Origin: Pseudomonas simiae
Lineage (GTDB): Bacteria; Pseudomonadota; Gammaproteobacteria; Pseudomonadales; Pseudomonadaceae
Assembly (NCBI RefSeq): GCF_900111895.1
Contig: NZ_FOKB01000013.1
Coordinates: forward strand, 1-64,000
Length of the DNA stretch: 64,000 bases
Direction: 5' to 3'
The translations under genes were made by a program, and so were the position numbers. Shown here piece by piece: positions 26,986 through 36,579 of this stretch (the stretch's first letter is position 1; every line of letters starts with the position of its first letter). The notes beneath the pieces are model-generated. The model did not search any database. It was not told the DNA's origin and saw nothing but the letters and a program-made list of their open reading frames with translations.

Positions 26986-28292
26986 ACTATAAAAAAATAT
27001 TCGATCATGACTTTCGCAACACTGCAATAAATCAGTTATGGCGATTACTCTCGGGACCTGCGTTGCTCATCCTAGTCCCCCTTTACCTGTCGTCCGAAGC
27101 CCAAGGATACTGGTACACCTTCATCAGTATGGCCGCACTCGCCGTGTTCGCAGACATGGGATTTTCTGCCGTACTGCTATTGTTCGCCTCGCATGAGTTT
27201 GCACACCTCAAGTTCAACAATCAGAAAGAACTTTGTGGCACACCTGAGCACATCAGCCGATTGGCGACATTATTATCGTTCGCCATGCGCTGGGCCGGCG
27301 CCATGGCGCTCGTTGTTTTCCCGGCCGTGCTGTTGATCGGGTATTTCATACTCAATGGAAAGACCTCCCTGGTCAACTGGCAACTACCGTGGTTGGTGTA
27401 CGGTGTGGCATCCGTCATTGTATTCATTAATAGCATTGCACTGTCATTCATCGAAGGATGCGACAGTGTTGGTGACATTCAGAAAATTCGTTTCCACATC
27501 AGCGTGATCAGTGTGTGCGTGACCGTCATCCTGCTGATCAGCGGCGCAGACTTGTATGCTCTGGCCTTTTCGTTATTAGCCGGTGCACTGGCAGGCACCT
27601 CAATAATCCTTCATCGCTACAAAGCCATGTTGGGACAGCTTTATAAACTGACAAAAGTCAACAGCCACCCTTGGTTCAAGGAAATAATGCCGCTCCTGTG
27701 GCGCTTCGCATTGAGCTGGATCAGCGGCTATTTTGTACTGTCTATATTTACCCCCCTGTCCTTCAGCTATCACGGGGCCGTACAAGCGGGCCAAGTTGGC
27801 TTTTCAATGGCGATTTGCATGGCCATGTTCAGCATCGCGAACATATGGGTAACCATTATCACCCCAAAAATAAATATGTATGCGGCCCATCGTAATACAA
27901 CGGCGCTCGATCAAGCCTTCAAAAAAGGCTTAGCACTGGCAATAGCGACTTATGCAATGGGTATGGTAACGCTCTTCACTGGCCTATGGCTGATGGAGGG
28001 CCAGCCGTTGATAGAGAACCGCCTGCTGCCCTCCCTCCCTCTGTTGATGGTCAGTACAGGATGGCTGATGCAGTTAATCGTCAATGCAATGGCGATCTAC
28101 ATGAGGGCCTATAAAAAAGAACCATTGGTCGTGGTATCGGTCGTCAACGGGCTATATGTCGCGATCACTACCTTGCTGGCTGCGAAGTACCTTCCATTTG
28201 AATACCTGTTCTCTGGCTTCACAAGTGCGTACGTCTTGGTCTTGCCGTGGGTTTATTGGATTTTTAGATCTTTCAAAAGGCGTTCATCATGA
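26982..28292 (+). CDS. wzx: O-antigen flippase (Wzx-like, MOP superfamily)
   Basis: 436 residues from the ATG at 26982, which overlaps the upstream TGA (ATGA); an ATG five codons earlier is also possible. About twelve to fourteen hydrophobic helices evenly spaced, starting after NQLWRLLSGP, and a Wzx-like lack of soluble domains. It should flip the lipid-linked repeat unit across the inner membrane. Low sequence conservation is normal for Wzx. AT-rich relative to the chromosome. Confidence 0.82.
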   Translation: MNYKKIFDHDFRNTAINQLWRLLSGPALLILVPLYLSSEAQGYWYTFISMAALAVFADMGFSAVLLLFASHEFAHLKFNNQKELCGTPEHISRLATLLSFAMRWAGAMALVVFPAVLLIGYFILNGKTSLVNWQLPWLVYGVASVIVFINSIALSFIEGCDSVGDIQKIRFHISVISVCVTVILLISGADLYALAFSLLAGALAGTSIILHRYKAMLGQLYKLTKVNSHPWFKEIMPLLWRFALSWISGYFVLSIFTPLSFSYHGAVQAGQVGFSMAICMAMFSIANIWVTIITPKINMYAAHRNTTALDQAFKKGLALAIATYAMGMVTLFTGLWLMEGQPLIENRLLPSLPLLMVSTGWLMQLIVNAMAIYMRAYKKEPLVVVSVVNGLYVAITTLLAAKYLPFEYLFSGFTSAYVLVLPWVYWIFRSFKRRSS

Positions 28293-29269
28293 GTCTTCAG
28301 CCTAACCCTGTATTGTCCATTGCACTGCCTACCTACAACCGAGCGGACTTCCTTGACAGTTCGCTGGCCGCACACCTGCCGATACTAAAGCACCACAACA
28401 TTCAAATTTTCATTTCCGATAATGCCTCGACAGATGAAACCTTTCAGGTTGTCGAGAAATGGAAAGCCGAATACCCCCTGTTGCACTACTCACGTAACCA
28501 CGAAAACCTGGGTGCTGATTTAAACTTTGAAAAAGCACTGTCTTTATCGGACACCGCGTACACATGGCTGTTGGGCGATACCTCTCAATTCTGTGCCGAC
28601 GACCTCGACAAGGTATTGACTCGCTTAAATACAAACACCCCTTACGACGCCGTACTGGTAAATCTGGTAGGCAAGATTGAAACGCCAGAATCCACCTATC
28701 AAGACGCCAATGCATTGTTACAAGATCTCGCAGGGCTCATGAGCTGCATGAGTTGCTTGATCTATAGCAAAGCACTGATAAATGATGCCAACTTTTCTCG
28801 CTATCACGATTCAAACTTCATACAAACAGGTATCATCTTCGAGTCTATTGCGAACCGCCCCTTTCAAATTCATTGGTTACCCCAGGTGTCCATTACGTCA
28901 CTTGAAAGCCCGCACCTCACAAAAACCAGCTGGGCCCACACAGACAAAATATTCAAGATCGGCCTGACCTGCTGGGTTAACTTTATATTTTCGTTACCGG
29001 TCAGCTATTCATTGCAAGGAAAACTTGAAGCCTGCACCCGCTTTGGCCAAGTATCCGGCGCGTTCACGATCAAGGGTATGCTGTCTCTGAGGGCCAGGGG
29101 GTTGTTAAACTACGGCATCTATAAAGCGTACCGACCGGACCTCAGGCTTTCCGTAGCCTACCCTAGCTGGATCGTCATGGTGATATCAGTCGTACCAAGA
29201 TCGATGCTCAGCAAGGTGGTCAACCTCTATCTCAAACGCACACGCACTCTACCGGTGACAAACCAATAG
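28289..29269 (+). CDS. Glycosyltransferase family 2
   Basis: 326 residues; starts at an ATGA overlap with wzx. The GT-A start LSIALPTYNRADFLDSSL and the FISDNASTDET segment (residues 8-55) are typical GT2. The usual DxD appears to be replaced by LLGDTSQ near residue 95. The protein has no clear membrane helix. It probably adds one sugar of the O-unit; the sugar cannot be told. Confidence 0.85.
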   Translation: MSLQPNPVLSIALPTYNRADFLDSSLAAHLPILKHHNIQIFISDNASTDETFQVVEKWKAEYPLLHYSRNHENLGADLNFEKALSLSDTAYTWLLGDTSQFCADDLDKVLTRLNTNTPYDAVLVNLVGKIETPESTYQDANALLQDLAGLMSCMSCLIYSKALINDANFSRYHDSNFIQTGIIFESIANRPFQIHWLPQVSITSLESPHLTKTSWAHTDKIFKIGLTCWVNFIFSLPVSYSLQGKLEACTRFGQVSGAFTIKGMLSLRARGLLNYGIYKAYRPDLRLSVAYPSWIVMVISVVPRSMLSKVVNLYLKRTRTLPVTNQ

Positions 29270-29312
29270 TTTGCTTCCACCTGTTTACGCCAGCCAACAT
29301 GAGTAGACCGCG

Positions 29313-29957
29313 GTGTCCTATTTTTTAAAAAAACTCAAGCAACATCACGTCTTTATCGTTCCTATGGTGTTCGGGCAATGTCTTTTAGTATGGCGAGCGT
29401 TTATTCATCTCAGAGCCTTCCCAGCCCCCGGGCGACGTGCCTACCTTGGCCGTGCGCCCAAGGTCTTTGGCCTGGAACACATTACGCTGGGTAATAACTT
29501 CAGGGTAGGTGAAGGGCTCTGGCTACACGCGATCTCTCAATACCTTACGTTCAAGTACCAGCCGCAGGTCGACATTGGTGAGAACTTCTCCGCCAGCGAC
29601 CATTTGCATATAGCGTGTTGCAACAAAATAACGATTGGTCGCAATGTCTTGATGGGCAGCAAGATTCACATCACCGACCATTCCCACGGCGCCTACTCGG
29701 GGGAGAACCAATCCAGCCCCTACGAAACACCTTTTGAAAGAAAGCTGGCCAGCAGCGGCCCCGTGACCATTGGCGATAACGTATGGATCGGGGACAATGT
29801 CGTCGTACTGCCGAACACCTCTATTGGCAATGGGTCGATCATCGGCGCCAACAGCATTGTCACCAAAGATATCCCCAGTCATGTCATTGCTGTGGGCTGC
29901 CCTGCCAGGGTCGTGAAAGTCTGGAGCGATAAAGAGAGCAAATGGTTGAATGTTTAA
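29313..29957 (+). CDS. Left-handed beta-helix acyltransferase (hexapeptide repeat)
   Basis: 214 residues starting at a GTG. Hexapeptide repeats run from about residue 50 to 195 (VTIGDNVWIGDNVVVLPN, GNGSIIGANSIVT), with the conserved HITDHSHG carrying the catalytic His of the WbbJ/CysE-like O-acetyltransferases. An N-terminal extension of about 45 residues precedes the helix. It likely O-acetylates a sugar of the repeat unit, or a branched sugar side chain. An internal ATG at 29364 would give a shorter protein starting at the same fold. Confidence 0.8.
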   Translation: MSYFLKKLKQHHVFIVPMVFGQCLLVWRAFIHLRAFPAPGRRAYLGRAPKVFGLEHITLGNNFRVGEGLWLHAISQYLTFKYQPQVDIGENFSASDHLHIACCNKITIGRNVLMGSKIHITDHSHGAYSGENQSSPYETPFERKLASSGPVTIGDNVWIGDNVVVLPNTSIGNGSIIGANSIVTKDIPSHVIAVGCPARVVKVWSDKESKWLNV

Positions 29958-29999
29958 GCGTGACCCAGCACAGGCGGCTCCACACATCAAAGGTATGGC

Positions 30000-30797
30000 A
30001 TGACGCGTAAGATTGCAGTAGGTATTGTTGTCTATCACGCAGGCGCTGAATTATTGCGCAGGCTCGAATTGACGTCGTCGAATGGATTTGAAGTCTACGT
30101 GTTCGACAACTCACCTGACGTTACCAACGTGCGAGAACTCGCTGAGCCTGACCCGCGCATCCATTATTTCACCTGTGGCAAAAATCTGGGGCTGGGCATC
30201 GGCATTTCAACAGTGTGTGCCAATGCCTACCAACAAGGTCATTCAGCGCTGCTGTTTTTTGATCAGGACACCGGGTTCAGCAGCGAAACACTGTCTTATA
30301 TAGAAAACAACTATGCCGACAACATCGACGCCTACAGCGAGTTCAGCGCAATTGCCTTTAAAGCCGATGGAAGCGCCCGGGTACGGGATGTACCTTTACT
30401 GATCAACAGCGGCAGCCTTTACTTTCTGGATAAACTCAATGCCCTTGATTGGATGGACTGCAGCTACTTCGTCGACAGTGTGGATTATAAGCTCTGCCTG
30501 GATTCGTTAAACAAGGGCTATCGCATTGGCGTCTGCGGTGCCACACCGGGTTTCGATCATGTCACGGAGCAGGCTGATAGTCGCTATCGCATCGCGGGCC
30601 GCACGTATTCAATGCGGGCCTATTCAGGGTCCAGAATAAAAGACACTGTTGCTTCGAATCTCAAACTTATCTTTTCTGCGCTCAAGAGCCGCCAGGTTGG
30701 TTTCGCGCTGAGAATAACTAGATTACTGACCCTCTATTGCGCCTCCCAGATCCTCGTCAGGGTAATCAATACATTAGGAATTTTTAAACGTGACTGA
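30000..30797 (+). CDS. Glycosyltransferase family 2 (rhamnosyltransferase-like)
   Basis: 265 residues. The N-terminus VGIVVYHAGAELLRRL and FVFDNS-type motif (VYVFDNSPDV), then GKNLGLGIGIS and the metal-binding FFDQDTGFS, are the signature of the rfbN-like GT2 group that includes many rhamnosyltransferases. A YFVDSVDYKLCL segment follows as in that group. The donor sugar here could be rhamnose or another deoxysugar; no rml genes are in the window. Confidence 0.83.
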   Translation: MTRKIAVGIVVYHAGAELLRRLELTSSNGFEVYVFDNSPDVTNVRELAEPDPRIHYFTCGKNLGLGIGISTVCANAYQQGHSALLFFDQDTGFSSETLSYIENNYADNIDAYSEFSAIAFKADGSARVRDVPLLINSGSLYFLDKLNALDWMDCSYFVDSVDYKLCLDSLNKGYRIGVCGATPGFDHVTEQADSRYRIAGRTYSMRAYSGSRIKDTVASNLKLIFSALKSRQVGFALRITRLLTLYCASQILVRVINTLGIFKRD

Positions 30798-32007
30798 TGA
30801 AAAAGGCATGACCGGCGAGCGCTCAGCCATTTTTACCGTATGTAATCTGGCTTATTTATCCAAGGCGCTGGTGCTGGCCGAGTCATTGGATAAATTCGAT
30901 CAGCCGAAACTGAAGATCTATATTTTTGATCGCAAGGTCGAGATAGACCTCCCGACCGACCTGGCGGAGTTTTATTGGGTTGAAGAGATCGGATTGGCCG
31001 ACGTACGGCACTACGCCTTCAAATACGACATCGTCGAGTTCAGCACCAGCCTCAAGCCCTGGATCACCTTAAAGCTCCTTGAGCAGCACGACAAGGTGGT
31101 CTTCCTGGACCCGGATACCTGCGTATTTAGCCGCCTCGATGGCTTATGGAGAGAGCTCGACACGCGGGATATCATTCTAACGCCCCACTACGTCACACCT
31201 CATGTTGAAGGTGATATCGGGATGCTGCGCTTTGGCTCCTTCAACCTGGGCTTCTACGCGGTTTCCAATACCTCAGAAGGCATACGGTTTCTCCAGTGGT
31301 GGAATGAGCGCTGCCTGGAGCACTGCTATTTCGAAACGCAATTCGGACTTTCGACAGATCAGAAATGGGTCAGTATCGCTCCCTGTTTCTTCCCGACCCT
31401 GCACGTGTCATTCAATCTTGGTTACAACGTGGCTTTTTGGAATAGCCATGAACGAACCCTCTCGCCTGACGGCCGGGGTGGCTATACAGTAAACGGGGAA
31501 TGCCCACTGGTTTTCTTCCATTTCAGTTCGTTTGACGAGAAGAACCCGGCACTGTTGAGCAAGCGTGCATTTGCGGGAAGAGAGAAAAAACGTGAAGACC
31601 TTCAGGAAGTTAGTTTCTATTACAAAGAACGACTCTCCAACTTCTCATCCTTCCCCTCCAGCGCAGCCTATGCATTTGATTACATGAGCGATGGAAAATA
31701 CATATCCCCCACGCTGAGAAGGGCCTACGCCAGCGTACTGGATGAGCTACCCACCGGCCATGACCCCTTTGATGCCAACGGCCCTGTTTACACATTTGCC
31801 AAGAAGAACTACTTGTTCGAGGCAGGTGGGCAATACAAACCCGCCGGGTTTGGCGATGCGCAAACTCACTCCGGAAAGCTCCAGATCATCAATTCTTTAC
31901 TGAAGGGAATTCTGTACGTGGTAGGCCCCAATCGGTTCATGAACCTATCGAGGCTGTTCGTCTACCTGTCGAGCTTCCGACTGAACAAAAAGTTGTGGAA
32001 GCTCTAA
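30790..32007 (+). CDS. Putative glycosyltransferase, GT-A fold with DPD motif
   Basis: 405 residues; GTG start at 30790 overlaps the upstream gene by 8 bases, with an ATG at 30808 as an alternative. The N-terminal part looks like a GT8-like nucleotidyl fold: AIFTVCNLAYLSKALVLAES, then FLDPDTCVF with a DxD motif near residue 105, and FNLGFYAVS downstream. The last 150 residues match nothing I recognise. It is the last gene of the plus-strand operon and probably completes the repeat unit. Confidence 0.7.
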   Translation: MTDEKGMTGERSAIFTVCNLAYLSKALVLAESLDKFDQPKLKIYIFDRKVEIDLPTDLAEFYWVEEIGLADVRHYAFKYDIVEFSTSLKPWITLKLLEQHDKVVFLDPDTCVFSRLDGLWRELDTRDIILTPHYVTPHVEGDIGMLRFGSFNLGFYAVSNTSEGIRFLQWWNERCLEHCYFETQFGLSTDQKWVSIAPCFFPTLHVSFNLGYNVAFWNSHERTLSPDGRGGYTVNGECPLVFFHFSSFDEKNPALLSKRAFAGREKKREDLQEVSFYYKERLSNFSSFPSSAAYAFDYMSDGKYISPTLRRAYASVLDELPTGHDPFDANGPVYTFAKKNYLFEAGGQYKPAGFGDAQTHSGKLQIINSLLKGILYVVGPNRFMNLSRLFVYLSSFRLNKKLWKL

Positions 32008-32034
32008 TGTAAAGGCTATCGCGCTCTATTGTGA

Positions 32035-32068
32035 GCTCTGATGGACCGGAAGACAGGCCCATCAGAGC
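32035..32068. terminator. Hairpin between the converging O-antigen operons
   Basis: GCTCTGATGG (32035-32044) and CCATCAGAGC (32059-32068) form a perfect 10-base stem with a 14-base loop, lying between the last plus-strand gene and the 3' end of wbpM. There is no T-run, so termination efficiency is uncertain. Confidence 0.5.
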
Positions 32069-32080
32069 GGCATGGCGATG

Positions 32081-34075
32081 TCAGACTTCGCGGTGTCGCT
32101 GAATGTGCATCCAGTCGACAATTTCACCTTCCGGACTGTAGCCACTGACGGTGTTTTTCAAGAGCTGCCTGACGAGCGCAAAATCACCCGCTTCAACCGC
32201 CGTCAACAACCCGTGCAACCGGGCTTTGAGCACTTCCCACCCCAACAGTTCTTCATTGGCCCGCATGATCATCGGATGACGAGTAGCAGCCACGTTGTCG
32301 CCGATCAACAATTCTTCATACAGTTTTTCACCGGGCCGCAGCCCACTGAAATTGATCAGGATATCCCCATGCGGATTGGTGTCGGAGCGGATACTCAGGC
32401 CTGATAGATGAATCATCTTCTCGGCAAGCTCTACGATTTTCACAGGCTCGCCCATGTCGAGCACGAAGACATCCCCCCCCTGCCCCATCGAACCCGCTTG
32501 AATAACCAGCTGTGCCGCCTCGGGTATCGTCATGAAATAGCGGGTTATTTTCGGATGGGTCACTGTCAAGGGCCCGCCGGCCTGGATCTGCTTATGGAAC
32601 AGCGGAATGACCGAACCTGACGAGCCCAGCACGTTGCCAAAGCGAACCATGGTGAAACGGGTCTTGTTGACCCGCGAGATGTTCGAGGCATCACCAAACA
32701 ACGTCGGTGCCACTTCTTTGCTCAAGGCTTGCAGAACAAGTTCCGCCAACCGTTTGGTGCTACCCATGACGTTGGTTGGCCGCACGGCCTTGTCGGTCGA
32801 AATAAGTACAAAGTTCTCGACACCCGCCTGCAGGGCGGCCTGAGCGGTATTAAGGGTGCCAATTACATTATTGAGAATACCTTCGGCAATATTGTGCTCC
32901 ACCATAGGCACATGTTTATAGGCTGCTGCATGGTAGACCGTATCGACCGACCAGGTATTCATGACCTCCAGCAGTTTGTCCTGATGCCGCACCGAACCCA
33001 GTATCGGCAGCAGCGTTACATTCAATGATTCTGATTGAACGCGCTGTTCAAGTTCGGAGAGGATGCAGTAAAGGTTGTACTCACTGTGATCGAACAACAA
33101 CAGGCTGGTAGGCTCCAGCGTCAGAATCTGGCGGCAGAGTTCCGATCCGATCGAGCCACCCGCGCCGGACACCATCACGACACGGTGCTTGATGCAGCGC
33201 TCCAGCAACTCAGGCTGCGCCGGGACGGGATCTCTGCCCAGCAGGTCAGCAATGTCCACTTCCTGGATATCGTCGACTTTGACTCGACCGCTGGCCAAGT
33301 CCATAAAACCGGGAACACTGCGTACATGCAGCGGGTAACCCTCCAGATAACCCAGTATCTCTCTGCGACGAGCCCGCGTGGATGACGGTATCGCCAGCAG
33401 CAGTTCCTCAGCGCCAGTCTCGTCGATCATCTGCTGGATACGTTTGGGTTTGTACACCTGCAACCCCGAAATGATGCGATCCGAGATGCCACTGTCATCA
33501 TCGATAAAAGCGACCGGACGCATTACCCGCCCCATGCGTAAGGCCGCTACCAATTGATTACCCGCCGCACCGGCCCCGTAGATAGCCACCTTGATAAGGC
33601 CATCATCACGACTGGTGAAAGGCACGTGCTGCGCAGCGGTAAACCAGTCCCCCTGAAAGTACTGACGCATTGCCAAACGCAAGCCGCCAATGATGACCAT
33701 GCTTAGCCACCAATAGTTGAATACGATTGAACGTGGCACCACCGTCTGGTGATTGCTGTACAAGTACACCACAAGGGCCAGCAACAACGCGGAGAGACTA
33801 ACGGCCTTGATGATCGCAATAAGCGCATCATTGCCGAAATAACGCATGACTGCCCGGTACATGCCAAAGTGGATAAAAAGCGGGATGGCAATCACCGGCG
33901 CACTGAGAAAGAGCCACAAATGGACTACGAAGGGGTTGTTGAGGTCATCAAACCCGAGGCGCACGACAAATGCCAACCATAACGCCGCCCATACCAGAAC
34001 GATGTCGGTCGCCACTTGCAAGAAACGTTTCTGCCTGCGCGGCAAGCCCACCAATCGGGCACGTAAACTATCCAT
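32081..34075 (-). CDS. wbpM: WbpM-type UDP-sugar 4,6-dehydratase (membrane-anchored)
   Basis: 664 residues. Four N-terminal membrane helices (residues 15-125) are followed by a first Rossmann domain (AIYGAGAAGNQL) and a second, catalytic one with GAGGSIGSELCRQ near residue 300, HAAAYKHVPMVE, and the STDKAVRPTNVMGSTKRLAE active-site region where Met/Lys replaces Tyr/Lys as in WbpM. It makes UDP-4-keto-6-deoxy-GlcNAc for QuiNAc/FucNAc-type sugars and is the conserved right-hand gene of Pseudomonas O-antigen loci. AAGGG precedes the ATG. Confidence 0.95.
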   Translation of the reverse strand: MDSLRARLVGLPRRQKRFLQVATDIVLVWAALWLAFVVRLGFDDLNNPFVVHLWLFLSAPVIAIPLFIHFGMYRAVMRYFGNDALIAIIKAVSLSALLLALVVYLYSNHQTVVPRSIVFNYWWLSMVIIGGLRLAMRQYFQGDWFTAAQHVPFTSRDDGLIKVAIYGAGAAGNQLVAALRMGRVMRPVAFIDDDSGISDRIISGLQVYKPKRIQQMIDETGAEELLLAIPSSTRARRREILGYLEGYPLHVRSVPGFMDLASGRVKVDDIQEVDIADLLGRDPVPAQPELLERCIKHRVVMVSGAGGSIGSELCRQILTLEPTSLLLFDHSEYNLYCILSELEQRVQSESLNVTLLPILGSVRHQDKLLEVMNTWSVDTVYHAAAYKHVPMVEHNIAEGILNNVIGTLNTAQAALQAGVENFVLISTDKAVRPTNVMGSTKRLAELVLQALSKEVAPTLFGDASNISRVNKTRFTMVRFGNVLGSSGSVIPLFHKQIQAGGPLTVTHPKITRYFMTIPEAAQLVIQAGSMGQGGDVFVLDMGEPVKIVELAEKMIHLSGLSIRSDTNPHGDILINFSGLRPGEKLYEELLIGDNVAATRHPMIMRANEELLGWEVLKARLHGLLTAVEAGDFALVRQLLKNTVSGYSPEGEIVDWMHIQRHREV

Positions 34076-34171
34076 AAACCCTTTTATACCTCAGTCCCTA
34101 GTACTGCCAGCAAAAAACGACAGTCATGTGAGTGTGCAGCAGCCCCATGAAACTACAGCGCCAGTCAATTA

Positions 34172-35185
34172 TCACGCTTTCTCAAGCTCCCCCGCGTGAA
34201 ACTTGATAGCCAGCAACACCAACGGAATATACGCCACCAGCAGCCCCAAAACGCCGTCAAACCCCAGGCCGACAAAGAGGGCGATAGGCAATAGCCACAA
34301 CAAATTAATCGCCATCACCGTCAGCGTAACCGGCAAATGGCGCCCCGCCACGCGGGATGCAAACTGATAGGCGTGACTGCGATGCGCTTCATAGACCTTG
34401 TCCCCACGCAACAGGCGTCGACCTAAAGTGAAGGTCGCATCAACAACGAATACGCCCAGCAAAATCAACCAGACCCAAAGCATCTCAGGTGCAGCCCACG
34501 CCGCCTGAAGCGACAAGATGCCAATCACCACTCCCAGGAAGCCACTCCCAGCATCGCCCATGAAAATGCGGGCGGGAGGGAAGTTCCAGTATAAAAACCC
34601 AAGCACCGCAACCGCCAACAGCATCGGTGCAAGCATGAGGTTTTCATGACCAGTCAGCCAGTACACCAGGCACGCGCCTGCACAAGCGCAGACGGCCTCG
34701 ATGCTGGCAATACCGTCAATACCGTCCATGAAGTTATACAAGTTCAGCATCCAGACCAGATACAAGGCTGCCAGTAAGTGCCCGAACCAGCCAAGGTCCA
34801 ATTCATTGCCGAAAAGACTGATCGTGGGCAGTCCTCCCATCCAGGCCAACGCCCAGATCGCTGCGCCAAAGTGGGCCAATAGACGCCAGCGCGCTGCGAT
34901 ATGACCATGATCGTCGAGAAAACCAACGACCGCGATCAACGCCCCAGCCCCCAACAATGGCCACGCGACACCCCAACTGATCCAGCCAGCAATAGCTACG
35001 ACTACCAACGCCACCAGGTAGGTCAGTACGATTGCGACTCCCCCCCCTCGCGGCGTCGGTACAGAATGCGAACTGCGACCATTGGGAATGTCCATCAAAC
35101 TACGCGATAGGGCATAACGGCGTAGGACCCAAGTCAATAGAAGCGATGCTGAGAGCACGGCGGTAAACACTAACCAAATGGTCAT
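34172..35185 (-). CDS. wbpL: Initiating glycosyl-1-phosphate transferase (WecA/WbpL family)
   Basis: 337 residues from the ATG at 35185. Around ten membrane helices; polyprenyl-phosphate transferase motifs: VVGFLDDHGHIAARWRLL (DD pair), LNLYNFMDGIDGIAS, and IFMGDAGSGFLG, plus basic HRSHAYQF in the last loop. It transfers the first N-acetyl sugar phosphate (FucNAc or QuiNAc in P. aeruginosa) to undecaprenyl phosphate. It lies directly upstream of wbpM on the same strand. Confidence 0.94.
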   Translation of the reverse strand: MTIWLVFTAVLSASLLLTWVLRRYALSRSLMDIPNGRSSHSVPTPRGGGVAIVLTYLVALVVVAIAGWISWGVAWPLLGAGALIAVVGFLDDHGHIAARWRLLAHFGAAIWALAWMGGLPTISLFGNELDLGWFGHLLAALYLVWMLNLYNFMDGIDGIASIEAVCACAGACLVYWLTGHENLMLAPMLLAVAVLGFLYWNFPPARIFMGDAGSGFLGVVIGILSLQAAWAAPEMLWVWLILLGVFVVDATFTLGRRLLRGDKVYEAHRSHAYQFASRVAGRHLPVTLTVMAINLLWLLPIALFVGLGFDGVLGLLVAYIPLVLLAIKFHAGELEKA

Positions 35186-35313
35186 GTAGGAAACAGTTCC
35201 TGAAACAGATGCGGGCAAAAGGGCTTAGCATTCATTGCTGATCGACACTGACTGGCGCAGGCATCGCCCAGGCTGTACTGCCAAGAGCGGTGCCGGTGAG
35301 CATAGATTTCCGG

Positions 35314-36573
35314 TCATTTTTCGTTCCGCCTCAACGTCGCCTTCCTGAAAAGTGCTTCAAGGCGGTCGAACAAGTTCTCTTTGGAAAAATGCTCAAGGTA
35401 GTAACGCCTTCCCAAAAGGCCCATGCTCTCGAGCTCGGACTTGGGCAAGGCGCCCATGGTACGCACGATACTTGCCAGTCCCTGGGCATCGCCTGAACCA
35501 CAGACCATGCCTGCCCCCGACCTGGTAACGACGTTGGCCGCTTCGCCGTCAATCATGGCGATCACGGGTTTTCCCGATGCCAGGTAAGCCTGGACCTTAC
35601 CCGGGATGGTTTTCTCGAAAACGTCGTTTGTCCTTAACGAAACCAGCAGTGCGTCAGCCACGGCGAACAGCGCCGGCATTTTTTCCAAAGGGTGCCGGCC
35701 GAGCAGCAAGACGTTGTCCATGCGGTTTTCCGCCACATGCTTGGCCAACCATTGACTGGCTCGGCCATCCCCCACAATTACCCAGCGCACGGGTAGGTCT
35801 GTCTTCACAGCCTTGACTGCAGCCATGATGGCCGGAAAATCCTGAGCATCACCGATATTGCCGGCAAAGAGGATCGTAAACACGGCATCGTCGCTCTGTA
35901 GCAGATCGGAAGACGCCTGTACCTCGCCGGAAAAATCATCCTCAGCCCAACTGGGAAAATACACGAGCCGATCTGCGCCCATTGCACGTGTACAGTATTG
36001 TTTGACGTTCTCCTCGAACGACCGCGACTGTAACAACAAGTAATCGGTACGGTTGTAGATCCAGGACACCACTTTGCCGACAAGCCCAAGCAGTCTGGGA
36101 CTCTTGACAACCCCAACCGCCCTCAGGCTCTCCGGCCACAGATCCAACACCCAAATGAGTACCGGGGCCTTTTTCAAGCGGCCAAGCAACAGGGCCGGGA
36201 TCGCCCCCATGATTGGCGATACCCCATACACAAAAATCGAATCGAATGACTCACCACGCAGTTTGTAACTGCCCACGATAGAGGCACTGCTGAAATACGA
36301 AAGGTAATTCAAGGCCAGCGTGAAGTTGCCCTTGCCGCGCGCCAGCATCGGCACCCTGATCACACGAGCCCCTCGAAAGTTCGAAAACTGCGCGGGCTCA
36401 CGCCGAAAATCGGTAAAGACCTGCCCTTCCGGATAATTGGGCACACCTGTGAGCACTGTCACCGCATGGCCTTTGGCGACAAAGCCTTCGACCATGTTGT
36501 TGATGCGCATATTTTCGGGCCAGAAGTACTGGGTCACCACCAGAATCTTGAGTGGCTTTTGCTGGGAGAGCAT
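35314..36573 (-). CDS. Glycosyltransferase family 4 (WbuB/WbjE-like, FucNAc-type)
   Basis: 419 residues from the ATG at 36573; a GTG two codons upstream is possible. Typical GT4 with VTQYFWPENMRINNMVEG at the N-terminus, VLDLWPESLRAVG in the middle and the C-terminal donor site EKTIPGKVQAYLASGKPVIA. This subgroup transfers L-FucNAc in O-antigens, and the three upstream genes make UDP-L-FucNAc. It starts 6 bases after the end of the 2-epimerase gene. Confidence 0.82.
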   Translation of the reverse strand: MLSQQKPLKILVVTQYFWPENMRINNMVEGFVAKGHAVTVLTGVPNYPEGQVFTDFRREPAQFSNFRGARVIRVPMLARGKGNFTLALNYLSYFSSASIVGSYKLRGESFDSIFVYGVSPIMGAIPALLLGRLKKAPVLIWVLDLWPESLRAVGVVKSPRLLGLVGKVVSWIYNRTDYLLLQSRSFEENVKQYCTRAMGADRLVYFPSWAEDDFSGEVQASSDLLQSDDAVFTILFAGNIGDAQDFPAIMAAVKAVKTDLPVRWVIVGDGRASQWLAKHVAENRMDNVLLLGRHPLEKMPALFAVADALLVSLRTNDVFEKTIPGKVQAYLASGKPVIAMIDGEAANVVTRSGAGMVCGSGDAQGLASIVRTMGALPKSELESMGLLGRRYYLEHFSKENLFDRLEALFRKATLRRNEK

Positions 36574-36579
36574 GTCCAC

